DNA of 64,000 nt. Origin: Mesocentrotus franciscanus. Lineage: Eukaryota > Echinodermata > Echinoidea > Camarodonta > Strongylocentrotidae. The notes beneath the pieces were generated by a model that ran no database searches, was not told the DNA's origin, and was given only the letters and a program-made list of their open reading frames with translations. The translations under genes were made by a program, and so were the position numbers. Positions 28,215 to 39,724 of the stretch are shown here, in pieces. Location of the stretch: NCBI GenBank assembly GCA_037976565.1, contig CP137666.1, forward strand, positions 52,355,271 to 52,419,270, given 5' to 3'. Within the stretch, counting starts at the first letter, position 1. Each line of letters opens with the position of its first letter.

Positions 28215-28960
28215 GCAGGGACCCATCAAAGGTTGAAGGGTCAATATTTGTGCTGAAAGGCGGTACTTTAAATGCAATTAGTTAAGAAGAAGAGACATGA
28301 GATTGATAAGATGGGACTGAGGGTTGTGTGGGTGTAGGATCTGGAATAGGATTAAAAGGTTATCTTCCCAAGATGTGGAAGTATTTTTTTGGGGGCATTA
28401 TTATAAATGATTGATGGGTCAACGTTTTTGCTAAAAGGTGGCGATTTAAAGGCAATTTGTTGAAAAGACGAGACAAAAGATTGGTGGAATGGGACTAAGA
28501 GTATTGTGGATGTACAGTAGGATTTGGAATAGGATTAACCAGTTATCCCCTTTAGATGTGGAAGAAGAGTCTTTCGGGGATGGCTTGATTTGATGGTGTT
28601 AGGCGGTCCAATATTTGTACTGAAAGGCATTGTTTTAAAGGAAAAAGACAAGACTTTTAATATGGGACTGAGGGTAATGTGGGTGTAGGATTTGAAATAG
28701 GATGAAAGGGTTATCTCCTTGAGATGTGGAAGTTTTTTTTTTTTTTGGGGGGGGGTTGATGATGTTTTAGTAGTGACTGAATGATCAGCATTTGTGCTGA
28801 AAGACAGTTATTTAAAGATAATTAGTTGAAAAGAAAAGACATGAGATCGGTAAGATAGGACTTAGGGTATTGTGGGTGTGGGATTTGGAATAGGATTAAA
28901 CGTTATCTCCTGAAGATATGGAAAATCAATTTAATGAGGGGGTGGTGGCTTGTCTTCGTG
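28215..28960 (+). repeat. Degenerate tandem array with a unit of about 180 bp
   Basis: Four units begin near 28239, 28421, 28606 and 28780 with a form of GTCAATATTTGTGCTGAAAGG. Each continues with TTTAAAGGCAATTAGTTGAA, GGGACTGAGGGTATTGTGG, TTTGGAATAGGATTAA and GATGTGGAAG. Spacing is 174-185 bp. It is an old, diverged satellite-like array. Confidence 0.8.
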
Positions 28961-29021
28961 ATGATATGACATATGCTATGGCAAGATATAGTCCTGGCTT
29001 AATATTGTCAGGTCAGAGATA

Positions 29022-29197
29022 GGCCGAATTCACAAAGGAGGTTTGTCGACAAACCTAGGTTTATGTGCGTCATATGACGCTGCTGACACGTTTCAGACCA
29101 AGGTTTGTCTGAACCTTGGTCTGGAACGCATCGAAACGCGTCATATGACGCACATAAACCTAGGTTTGTCGACAAACCTCCTTTGTGAATTCGGGCC
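29022..29197. mobile_element. Near-perfect palindromic MITE (176 bp)
   Basis: The two arms match over more than 50 bp, from GGCCGAATTCACAAAGGAGG inward to CGTCATATGACGC, and the centre holds a second nested palindrome (CAGACCAAGGTTT with its complement). It is flanked by TA on the left (29020-29021) and by TA one base beyond the right end. This is the foldback structure of a recently inserted TA-type MITE. Confidence 0.85.
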
Positions 29198-29199
29198 AT

Positions 29200-31403
29200 A
29201 GGGTTAGGTCTGTGGATGCCATTGGGTTTCATATTAGGTTTAGGGGTAGTATTAAGTTTAGGTATGTTTGTTTTCATGATGCATGCTTGTAAACAAAATA
29301 GATGACAAAGCAATGTTAAAGTTGTCTTTCAATAATGTACATTACTACTGTTAGTAATAAGAAGAGTAAGCTCTTGTAGCATGCTGTATCTCTTAGATTG
29401 TATACTTTTGTCATGGTAGTCACTGTGGTTGTGTAACTTTTAGTACCGTAATTGGATCAAAACTATTTCTTGACAAAGATGAAATTCAATTGGAGTAGAG
29501 GAAGTTTGTTTTTGAAGATACATAAAGTTTCTGTCTAGATTTGATACATTTCATTATACAAGCAGTATTTAGTGTCAGTGTCCTCATATCTGCATCAAGA
29601 AAATCAAATTTTGCTCTCCCTTTTGTATCCCTGCATCAAACACACCGGGAGACTTTGCTGAGTGAGCGAGATGCACAGAAAGTGCAGGTTAATTTTTACC
29701 TTGCATGGCTTGATATTACTCTGAAACAAGATTAATGAATGTCCCAGATGCGAGTTAATACCCAGGTTTAGTCTCCAAGTTTGATTAATGGACCATTTGC
29801 TGTCTCCATTTTGCTTGATAAATGCTCACCAAATAGGGACTAATTAAGGCACGTGTGTTTGATCAGGCCAGGAGAGTATGTGTGGAAAAATTGACATTTC
29901 GTAATTATGGGCACGTGTTAATGTAATCATCGACTAACGAGGGAGCCGTATACCGACCAGTTTGCAAGGCATGCATAACCTGGAGTGTACTTGGGTCGCA
30001 TTGGGTCGCAATGTCTGCAAGCCATGATGAATGCAGAGTTTGATTTGGACTGAAAAGCAATTACTTTTGTCCATTCTTGTCTCTAAGTAACCCCTGAAGT
30101 TTGCCCATTTGGGTTACTCAATTGTGCATGGCTGGCCCATGGTTTGTGGAAAGTAAGTCAATTCGTCAGGCATCTGGAAAAGTCACACTGATCATTTGTT
30201 ATCATTCAGACAAATTCTTGAAATTGAACGGGCCAATCATTCCTAATCAGACCTTAAAAGAAGAGAGAAGTGGGGTATGTGAGAGGTAGTGACAAACAAA
30301 TAAAGAGAAATATCCTCAAGCTCTTCTCTTGGAGTGAACAGTAGCTTCAACTGAAGAAGTGCTTGTGTTTAGAATTGACAAAATGTGGCCGTTAAAAAGA
30401 GATGAAAATCATCTGTTTGGTGCCAAAAGGGCAGTAAGTTGTATATTTGGATGCAGAGTCAATGCCCTTCCGGCTCTACTGTTTGGTGCCAAAAGGGCAG
30501 TAAATTGTATATTTGGATGCAGAGTCAATGCCCTTCCGGCTCTACTGTTTGGTGCCAAAAGGGCAGTAAGTTGTATATTTGGATGCAGAGTCAATGCCCT
30601 TCTGGCTCTAAATAGATGAAATATAGCTTTTTCTTGAGATTTAATTTGTACCGTACCCATTTTTTCTCATACATGTGCTTATTGATGTTATGGTTATCAT
30701 TATTTCTTTTGCAAATACGATATTAAGGAATACTTAAAGCATGGGCTTATTCAGTCAGTGGAATACCATGGGGAAGGAAGATTAACTCAATAGCTAGTAA
30801 TGATAATTTTTAATTTATTTTGCTCAATTTCTATATAGATATACTCCAATGTAGATTAAACTGTGATGAGACTATACAGAAGATATGGACATTCGTCCCA
30901 TAAGGACACATATAAGAAAGCTCTTACAGATACAAAGTTGTGATTGGTCCAAAGTTCGCTTGTGATATCGATTGAGATGATGGTAATTAGCATATTTCAC
31001 TCCTGGTCATTTTTCAATGTTATATTCACCACCGGGTCAAAGGAGTATATTTTTGCGTTGTACCGTATTCAAGCAAACCCTGCGCACACTAGCGCATACC
31101 CATTGTTTGCATTGACAGCCATGCCTGACATGGAAGGCTGGACGGCTCGAGAAAAAAAACAAGGCATGAAATCACTTTCATCCTTGATTTTATATAACAA
31201 AGTGTATTCATGAGAATGGAGACCGTCGAATATCACATATATTGACTGGTAGGATTTGTTATATAAATTTTGGGGACCGCACAGGAGTTATTTTCCCACA
31301 TGAACATATTTTCCCTCCACGCTGCACGCTTCGTGAAAATATGACCCCTTGGGAAATTATGAACTTTCTTTGGTGTCCAAACAATGTTATATTCCATTAT
31401 TTA
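29200..31403. other. No coding feature seen (contains hairpin array)
   Basis: Apart from the triple 66-bp hairpin units at 30415-30612 this intronic stretch shows nothing recognisable. Confidence 0.5.
30415..30612 (+). repeat. Three tandem 66-bp hairpin units (locus 7)
   Basis: Units at 30415-30480, 30481-30546 and 30547-30612 each contain GCCAAAAGGGCAGTAA paired with AGTCAATGCCCTTCCGGC. Units 1 and 2 differ at about one base; the third ends CTTCTGGC. Because 66 is a multiple of three, both strands show open frames with a 22-residue repeat, which is not evidence of coding. Confidence 0.9.
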
Positions 31404-31511
31404 AGTAATATTGACTGCCTTCAGGGCGATACGACATATATCGCCCGAACTGAAGGTGAGGGTGATATATGACAAGGCGTATTGCCCTGAATTAGGCAGT
31501 CAATATTTACT
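31404..31511. repeat. Imperfect hairpin, about 30-bp arms
   Basis: The left arm AGTAATATTGACTGCC, continuing into TTCAGGGCGATACG, pairs with CGTATTGCCCTGAA, continuing into GGCAGTCAATATTTACT. It lies directly before the TA-flanked element at 31513. Confidence 0.75.
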
Positions 31512-31512
31512 A

Positions 31513-32043
31513 TTATTAACCACATCAGACATCTAGAGCAAACAAGAAACTCTTACTATCTTATACTCTTAAATTATGTAAAATACAGTAGCCTACACTG
31601 CACAGAGTTTCCTAGCATGAAAAGTTGCAAAAACATCGTCAAACCAGCACTGTGCATCTAGTGCTTGACGTGCTTGATACACTGCAAACAGTGTGCCTTG
31701 GGTGTGATTATTATGTCACAATAGAGTGCGCGCAAAGTGCGCAGGTTCTCATACGGGTAATAGATGCACAAAGAAAATTACAAAAACACGGATGTTGGCT
31801 TTACAATATTGCCCACTGGTTTAACACGCATTTTGCCATTTACTTTCCAGAATGGGCAATAATATTTGTTCATTGGTTTACTGTGTAATAATATTGACCG
31901 GCAAATTACACACAAAATCCCATTGACTTTTCTGAGCGGTCAATATTATTTTTTCGCACGTAGTTTTGTTAGCTTATCAATTAAACCTAGAGGGCAATAC
32001 AGTTTAAATATTGCCCTGCTCAGATGTCTGATACGGTTAATAA
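31513..32043. mobile_element. TA-flanked MITE with internal hairpins (531 bp)
   Basis: The termini TTATTAACCACATCAGACAT and its imperfect complement ATGTCTGATACGGTTAATAA are flanked by TA (31511-31512 and 32044-32045). Inside are three further palindromes sharing the AATATTG theme: 31805-31866, 31887-31950 (perfect 14-bp arms) and 31991-32017. No coding function is seen. Confidence 0.65.
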
Positions 32044-32233
32044 TACATTATATTAATATATTACTATATGACATTCAAATGCAATAATGCAAAGAGAAGA
32101 ATATTTGAAGAGGCTTCAGAATTTGATATCTGAGTATAATGCTATATGCTTAATGTAAATTCTGTTGTAAACTTCTTGCCCCATGTTTGATAAATTTGAT
32201 ATTATTTTTGTTTTCTTTCTGTTTTTTTGACAG

Positions 32234-32709
32234 GCTGGATTTTTCACCTTATCGGTTATCTGCCTCTTTGTGAACACCATAGCCAGTGCCTTCTGTGGCA
32301 TTCAGGGAATGTCATACAAACCATGCTCCATTCAGACTCTGCCTGCAAGATCATAGACAATGGTTGCCAGTGCACCAGGTCTTCTGATGATGGCTTCGGA
32401 CGCATCTACATGTACCTAGATGTCTTAGACTGCTCTAGCTTCCTCCTTAACCTACAGACGTATCTCTATATACAATGCGCTCTCAATGCAATAGGCGGAG
32501 CCGCTTCTTTCATGGTGGTCATTCTCCTGTGGCGGAGCCGCTACATGGACTTCCACTCCGGCTTGCGCTTCTACTCCTACAGCGCCGCCATCCCCAACCA
32601 CCCCTGGTCGGACCCCAGCACGCCCCCGTACATGTCGCACGTCAACGCCAACGGAAACGTCAATCATCAGACGGTGGACTGCACCTTCACCTTTGAGCAG
32701 CAGAGGTGA
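32234..32709 (+). CDS. SSPN: Sarcospan-like, terminal coding exon with apparent frameshift
   Basis: The exon follows a strong acceptor (tctgtttttttgacag) and ends at TGA 32707-32709. Read in phase from the previous exon it gives AGFFTLSVICLFVNTIASAF, a membrane segment 3, but this frame stops at TAG 32354-32356. The frame one base earlier then gives the large extracellular loop with C-x6-CQC and Y-x-DV-x-DC, membrane segment 4 (about AIGGAASFMVVILLW), the basic stop RSRY and a cytoplasmic tail ending FEQQR. The cysteine pattern and the WxxRY after segment 4 match recalled vertebrate sarcospan. The switch lies at about 32,300-32,350 and would be repaired by one extra base there, so it is either an assembly error or a real lesion. 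The 3' half of the exon is clearly GC-richer than its surroundings, as expected for coding sequence. Confidence 0.8.
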
Positions 32710-33620
32710 CATAGGGCCGAGGTAGATAGTTTGCCATTCCAATGTGTCTTCAGTAACGGTACTAAGGTCAAAAATGGGGAATTTCCTAAAGCTCTGTCAA
32801 ACTACTTCATCAAATGCACACAAGACTTGGTCCTTGTTTACAATTGGCATACAAGGTTACATTCTTTCGGTGCAATGTATCCATTTTACCAGACCAAGTG
32901 CTATTGAAAAAATTGACACGGCCAGTATTTTCAATGTACTATTTTCTGGGGGGATGGGAATGGGGAAAAATCCTGGCTTGTAGAGTGAATTTACATATTT
33001 CATATATCATTTCAGGGAAAGGTATAAAGTATGTTTCTCAATGGAAAAACCTTAGATATTCCAAATACATTAGTTTCTTTTTTGTTTCATAATTATTCAT
33101 TTCAATTCCATTGTTACTGTAAGTAATGAGACTATGTCTAATTACTGAACTAGCTGAGACACTTGATGGGTCGTTTACCAGACGACTAGAAATAATCTTC
33201 TTTTTTTATATATACAGTAGTAATTTTCAAGTATAGAGTGTTGCTTGATTTTGATATAATTGTATTTTATGCAAATTATGTCTTATTCACATATGAAGAC
33301 AAATCTATTAAGTTAAATAGTAACCTGCTTTTTGGGAAGTTTGTATTTATTGGCTGGCTATTATGGTGAGAATGATGTATGAATATTAACTTTTTTATTT
33401 GCTTAATTTTCATTATGAAAATGAGCCAGCAAATTATATTTGAAACAAAAATATGTTTATAGTTATATGCAATAATTTATTGTTTAAAAACAAGTTTTAA
33501 CTTTTTCAATGTTATAGACTGTCAAGTTTATTTTTCACTCTTCTTTGTCTTGTTAAAACATGTTTCAACTCTACAAGCAAATGTTCTATCTCTTCAAATA
33601 AAAATAAATCATAAAATGCC
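32710..33620 (+). other. Predicted 3' UTR of the sarcospan-like gene
   Basis: The AT-rich sequence after the stop has no coding potential. Overlapping AATAAA signals lie at 33597-33602 and 33603-33608, about 890 bp after the stop. They are the first strong candidates for the polyadenylation signal seen downstream. The exact cleavage site is not known. Confidence 0.5.
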
Positions 33621-34049
33621 CAAAATTCTCAACGATTTTTATGATAAAAAGTAAGACAGTTACGTTAAAAATCATATCGATGGAAAAATTTTGGTATGAA
33701 CAAATTTTTCCCATTCTGTCTTTTCAAACACATTGTAAAGAAAAGATGGTAAATTCTGAAAATGTATTGAAAGTCTTGAAATTCTTCATTTAGATAATCT
33801 CAATTCATTTCCATGTTGGTCTACTTTTGCAACCATGAAATGAAAAGAAACTGAGAATAATGAATAATAAAATACTCACGTTGATTGAATGCAGGAAATT
33901 TTTTTTTGATTTTGGGGTAATTTTAATAAAAGGGACATTTAATAGTATGACTCTATACAGAGCCCCTAAAAATAAGACTGAAAGAAAGTTGTTTGATTTT
34001 ATGCATCTTTCCCAAATCATCTCATCAGATGATATATATTTCTAATTTT

Positions 34050-34113
34050 CTGTCCAAGGGCATTAATGCAAAGACCTGAACAAAGAGTTAATGCCCTTCT
34101 GGCTCTCAACAGA
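34050..34113. repeat. Dispersed hairpin family, locus 8
   Basis: CCAAGGGCATTAATGC pairs with GAGTTAATGCCCTTCTGG, followed by CTCTCAACAGA. It lies about 440 bp beyond the likely polyadenylation signal of the sarcospan-like gene. Confidence 0.7.
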
Positions 34114-34385
34114 TTGTATTTTCCAATTGTCCAATTGTCTGTTTATGCTATCTGATTGTTGTTGTTTTTGTTTTTTGTGTGTCTATATTCTTCCATCAAT
34201 ATGTTGTGTCTATCTGGCATTATAATGTCAAGCTTCTTATTTGCTAAAACTCTTTTTATTTCATACCTCATTTTGAAAGGCTCAACAAACATAAATATCT
34301 GAGATATAAGCTACTCAATTAGCTATTATGCCTTTTGTCTTCTAAGACAAAAATGCACTGCTGACTGATGTTTTGAACAAATTTA

Positions 34386-34801
34386 GGATGCGTTCAATCG
34401 ACACTTTTTCACCCTAGAATCACGTTTTTCAAAGACGTTTAGTTTAAAACACGGTTGCGTTCAAGCGATTTTTCGTTGGTCGTAAAAATAAACGTGTTTA
34501 AAAACACAAACGTGAAACGCTGAAAAAGATGCGTTTTGTATCATGATTCTGCAGAATCACGGTCGCTAAAATTCACTTGAAGGAACGGAGATCTCAATCA
34601 TGATTCTATGACGTCATTATCTATTATATATATTATCGCTACCTATGTCTATTCTTCCTGGGTGGGCTTGAAATGAGCGAGAATCAGCGTTGATGGAAAA
34701 TGGCTTGAACGATCTCCCGTAGTAACCGTGTTTTGTATGGGCGTTTTGAATTATGATTCATGTTTGTGATTCCAGCTTCAAAAAATTGCTTGAACGCACC
34801 C
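34386..34801. mobile_element. MITE with TTA target duplication (416 bp)
   Basis: The left terminus GGATGCGTTCAATCGAC and the right terminus TTGCTTGAACGCACCC are imperfect inverted repeats. TTA flanks both sides (34383-34385 and 34802-34804). A 3-bp TWA duplication is typical of PIF/Harbinger elements. There is no open frame. Confidence 0.75.
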
Positions 34802-36983
34802 TTAGAATATCAGGGTTAATTGACTTGTCATGAAAAGGGGATTTAATCTTCATACAAGTGGCCCCAACTGGAGGCTAAATATTCAAAGAAATACATGAGT
34901 GAAAGTGTTCAGGTAAACCAGGCAGAGAATAAGGAAGTTATTAATCTTTAAAATCACTACATTGAAATTGAGATCCTCTCATTTGCAATTCATTCATGAT
35001 GTTTACTATCACAATGAGACTACTTGTCTATTTGTTCTATCTTAAGACTGAGAAGGAGAAGAAAAAAAATCGCTGAATTTTTATAGCAGAACTTGCATTT
35101 TCATGGACGGACTTGTTAAAACATGTTGCTGATTTTGAAGAACATGCATGTTCCAGCATAAGACTTGAGAAAAGGGAATCTCAATTAAATCATTGAACAA
35201 CAAATGGAGAGGTAGTCCCACAATGACATCACACATCTTAACGGATATTGCTAAAGAAGGAATTCCATATAAATGATGATTTCAACTCTGAAAAATCATA
35301 ACTTTCTCATTCTTGGTTTAAGTATACTTAACTGATTGGTTTCTCGGATTTTCCTGCTTCCAGTCAAACCAGCTTTGTATGAAGGTTTAATTCCACTGCC
35401 ATATTATTTCTTCCTTTCTTTGTTTTTAATCTATATATGAATTATCCAGCTGTGTTTACAATGTTCCCTGTTTGTATCTTGTCCTTTTCTCAATGCTTCA
35501 GCCAGTATTGTGTTTTAAGAGCGAACCTTTGGGATAACTGGTCAGTACAGTATTGCATAACACCAAGTGTTTTTATGATGATGGGTGTGATTTAAACAGT
35601 GTACAGTTTGCAGCTTATGATATATGCCTTATGTTAAGGGATTTATATATTCTGATGATTATATTTATTGCTTGGAGCTGTGGTGATATGATGTAGTTTA
35701 CATACTAACATTCCAGAATTTACATAGCATAAACTACTTATTGATTTGTTATTTTAGCTCAATATTATAATGTTGCTTTTTAATACTTCACTATGTTATC
35801 AAATTTCAGGGATTGTTTTAGATTTTTTTCTGTATTAGCGGACTAATAAGTCTGATGGTTTGGAATCCCTTTTAATATATACAAAATTAAATTAGCATGT
35901 AGTATGTTTAAAAGAATATGATTATTAATATTTTCTGTAATTATGGCCCAAGGAAGAATTTTGTTGGGGGTCAAACTTTGATAATTAATGCCTGCCATAA
36001 CCTTGTGGACTGAATTTTATAGATACATGTATCTGTAATGAATAGATTTCATGATAAATCTAAATGATTTGAATTGATATGTTTAGAACATAAGCAACTC
36101 CAGGCATAAAAGTTCTGCATTAGCTCTTCAAAGTAAATTTTATTGCATTGTACATTTTCATAGCAGAAAAAATTTGTGAAATAGATGCCTTTAAATTGCT
36201 AAGAACAAATAGTTAGGTTGATTGAATTAAAGTAGTTTTTTAATTATGATGAAAATCAGTTCATTTTGACGGATTCTTTTGAAACACTATTTCAAATACT
36301 ACAATTGTTTTGACTCTTGCATATTGACGATCATCAATTCAAAGAGGGTACATGATGATACTACTGTTAATAATCAATGAGAAATCTCTTCGACTTCTTT
36401 TAAACATTTCAGCAATCTTTATGGTAACTGGAACCTGCCCGTACTATCACAACATTGACAGGAATGTCATGCTTCATTTTAGTAGATATTTGGTGTCAAT
36501 TTTGGATGAACAAAATATCACTCAGCTTGTTTTTTAAATGGTTGAAAAGTGACCATGTATGAACAGTATTGTTTTTTGCTTTCTCCCCCTAAGAAATCGA
36601 GGGGGTTGTTTTATTAATCTTTGTCTAATTGGTCGCCTGGTAAAGAGTTTGTTTTGATACTCTGGAGCGAGCGAAGTGTCAAGTTGAGAGGGACTTAGAG
36701 GCAAATATTTTAGAAAAGTAACAACTCTGCCTGTAAAACCTGACACCTTCTTTAATGGGTTAGTCCAGTTAGCACTTGCTCGTTCTGTCAGTCATTCTGT
36801 AGTGAATTGAAGATGAATATTGCATGCTGCTTTGAGAGAGGACACCCTCCTCGACTCAAGACATCAATGATGGGGTTAAGAGAATCACCTTTCCATTTCT
36901 TCTCGGCAAGTGCCAAAAATGATTAATATAATTATGAAGGGCTTGTCAACTCAAATTGCACGCCCTAGGAATGTTATATGAAA
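34802..36983. other. Nothing seen
   Basis: AT-rich intergenic sequence with no supported frame or repeat. Confidence 0.5.
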
Positions 36984-36997
36984 GAGAGAGAGAGAGA

Positions 36998-37033
<36 letters not shown>

Positions 37034-37048
37034 GAGAGAGAGAGAGGG
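36984..37048. repeat. Compound (GA)n(GT)n(GA)n microsatellite
   Basis: GAGAGA, then a (TG)n run of about 14 units, then AGAGAG and a G-run. Confidence 0.95.
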
Positions 37049-37440
37049 GGGATTATTGGATAAACAAAGTTTATTAGGATTTTAAAAACATGTTGACATT
37101 ATCATCAAATATACTTTTCAACATTTTGCAGCGAACAGGAAATGATAATATTGTGCACATTTTCTTTAACAGATTAAAGAAAACATGAGATATTTGCAAT
37201 CAATTGGTCATGATACAGCATGTACAACAATCATTTTGTATGTCTATTTGGCAAAATGCATGTAAAATAAACAGGCCAATATTAATAACATTTCTCTCTT
37301 TTCATTTTTTGTTGGGGGGGGTGGTGGTATCTTGCCATCTATCCTTTAGAATTAATTGTGCATTTAGCTCCCCAAAGTTATAAATAGTTCTTCGAAAGAA
37401 TAATAGAACATACTATTTTCCTGTTATTGCACCTCAAGGC

Positions 37441-37588
37441 CCTGCCTTATTTACAGTTACAATTTATTTTAATCAATTGCAACTTGAAATTAATCGCAAC
37501 TCGCATCTCTAAAGTATACACAGTTGCGATTTATTTTAAGTTGCGATTGATTTGCATCAATCAGAACTCTTTATAATACAGGGCCCAA
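37441..37588. mobile_element. Small GGCCCTG-ended inverted-repeat element (about 150 bp)
   Basis: The element starts GGCCCTGCCTTATTTACAG and ends CTTTATAATACAGGGCC. The arms continue imperfectly through AATTTATTTTAATCAATTGC and GCGATTTATTTTAAGTTGCG. This is a typical small foldback MITE; the target duplication is unclear. Confidence 0.6.
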
Positions 37589-39078
37589 AATGGGTTTAGC
37601 ATGCACTCCTCATGTATATTTAAACATTGAGGATTAAAGCATTGACGGGTATACATCCATTCTTAGGTAAGCTATTGATCAAACGGAATATACTATTCTA
37701 TTTTAATGGGGTAACAAGGTATATGGTGGTGATGATGATTATAGCTATGATGATCAAGATTGTTTTATGTAGTTTCTTTTACAGATCAGTGATTATATAT
37801 TTACTACATATTGTACAGCTTTGTTGGTATTATTCTAACAAAGGTCTTTTGAAATGGATTGTATTGGTATTAATACTGGGAGAAAAATAAAAATTACTAA
37901 ATCTTATTTCTGTTGTCGTGTGTTGTTATTCTTCCCAGTCATTTTTTTTTGTATTTATGTAATAAAACACACACATTTGCTCACATGCAAGACAAAACAC
38001 AGCAACAACAAAAAACTATCATGCTTTCTCAGTTCAAGATAAAGACATTCTTAATATCTATTTCGTATATTCCAGCCTCATTTTGAATCATCAGTTTTCA
38101 TGGAAATGGCCAACAAAGAAACCGTAAATCCATGAAAATGAAACCTTTAATTTTTTTCTTCTTGTTTACAGCATCTGTTTACAAAGAAGCCTATACATGT
38201 TAGTGAGGAAATCGAAAGTGCGAAATGAAAATAAATTACAACTAAGACCACAAGAATGTTCTAAAAATAGAAGATGAGAGAATGATCGGGAAAGGGAAGA
38301 AAAATATATTTTTTAAGGGTTCACACATAATGGGAGACAAATTAAATTCAGTTTTGAATAGACAAAGTTCCATAAAGAGAATAATTTCTTATACGAAATT
38401 TTTAAATTTGAAAAGAACAAAATTAAGTTTAGAATCGCTTTAAATTGCTGACAAAATGATTCTCTGTTTTAGGTAAGTAACATTGACTTGCCTCTTTGGC
38501 AGGACAAGAAAAATATTATGTTTTTCACTGGAAACATTTCTCTACTAATTTGATAGCTTGAGTCACCGGAATTTAAATTACGGATGACCGTTGATGAAAC
38601 GGGAAGTGGGGAAGAAGACTAACACGAGGAAAATGAGTATAGAACGACGAATAAATTACTTTTTAGATTCCGGAGTTTTTTTTATAGCGCAAGCTAATGA
38701 GCTTTAATATTGTATTTAAGGAGTGTCGTTATATCTATATTTTTAATCGACCTTATGTAATTCAGAAGCCTTGTGCCCTTGTCCATCACCATTTGAAATA
38801 TGCGAACATTACAATAACATATTACGTATTCCGAACATTCCTGAGTTCATGTTTCGAAAGTAATTACGATCATGTTGAACATTTTTTCTACTTGAAAAAT
38901 GTTAAAGGGCAATCCATCCTTTGTTATAAGTTCATTTGTATGAAAGTGGAAAAATAAGAAGATCAGCATGGCAAAAATTTGAAAAAAATCGGACCAATAA
39001 TCATGTTTAAAAAAGTGTTTGAAATACGAGATCACTGAATCTAATATGCGAATCGTAAATTGGCAATTTGGTCACTTA
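37589..39078. other. Nothing seen
   Basis: AT-rich sequence between two MITEs, with no coding evidence. Confidence 0.5.
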
Positions 39079-39721
39079 TGCCTGGATTACATTTGCCCCG
39101 GGCGCCGTGCGATAAATTAGTCTACGATTTTTCGTGCGATTTTAGGGGCATCGTAGGAGGCTATGGGCTACGATGTTTGTGTTTACATTATCTACGAGCA
39201 TCGAGCCATTTCTTGTATTGGCCCTCGGGGGCAGGCCGGGGCAAATCCGTACAGAGGCTGATCGGAGATTGTACGGAAATCGTGCAATTTTAATGCAGTA
39301 GCCGTGCAGTCTCCGCAGCCTCCGCACGGAAATCGTACAAAGCTCGTGCAGGTTCCGTGCAAAGGTTGCGCGGAGAAGGCGAGGTGACCGTGCAGCCGCC
39401 GTGCCGTTTTTAAGCGTTTTTTTGCCTCCATGTTCACCGAAAAATCGTGCGTTTGCTGCACAATCAGCGCGAGTCCTCCGCTCGATGCCCGGGCGGGGAT
39501 CGTGCAATGACACCTACGACATGTCTACGGACTATGGGCTTACGATTTTTCAAATTTGTATAACTTTCTGCGAAACAAAATCGTAGAGGCCGCGGAGCCC
39601 GTGAATCCGTACGAAAATCTCACGGCCGCCTCCTGCCTCCGTACGGAGGCCGCACGGAAAGGGGGGTACGGGCAGGATACGGACTCCGTAGACTAATCGC
39701 AGGCCAAATGTAATCCAGGCA
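39079..39721. mobile_element. CpG-rich MITE with TTA target duplication (643 bp)
   Basis: The termini TGCCTGGATTACATTTG and CAAATGTAATCCAGGCA are perfect inverted repeats with TTA on both sides (39076-39078 and 39722-39724), the pattern of PIF/Harbinger-type elements. Inside, GTCTACG and GTAGAC motifs continue the inverted structure. The interior is far richer in G, C and CpG than the flanks, so its open frames are composition artefacts. Confidence 0.85.
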
Positions 39722-39724
39722 TTA

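Larger units (their letters stand above)
13490..32233 (+). other. Intron of the sarcospan-like gene (18.7 kb)
   Basis: The interval between the two recognised exons begins gtacgt and ends ttgacag. It contains two hairpins just after the donor, long (CT)n tracts, the 479-bp MITE copy 1, two degenerate tandem arrays, a 176-bp palindrome, a triple 66-bp hairpin array and a hairpin cluster ending about 190 bp before the acceptor. No further sarcospan exon was found in it, and none is needed because phase and homology are continuous across it. Confidence 0.6.

Noticed and set aside
30359..30660. Open frames on both strands with a 22-residue repeat, and a pattern resembling a CRISPR array.
   Set aside because: The period is a 66-bp hairpin unit with no variable spacers. 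Both strands are open because 66 is a multiple of three. The genome is eukaryotic.
39142..39513. 123- and 89-residue minus-strand frames in CG-rich sequence.
   Set aside because: They lie wholly inside the CpG-rich MITE at 39079-39721.
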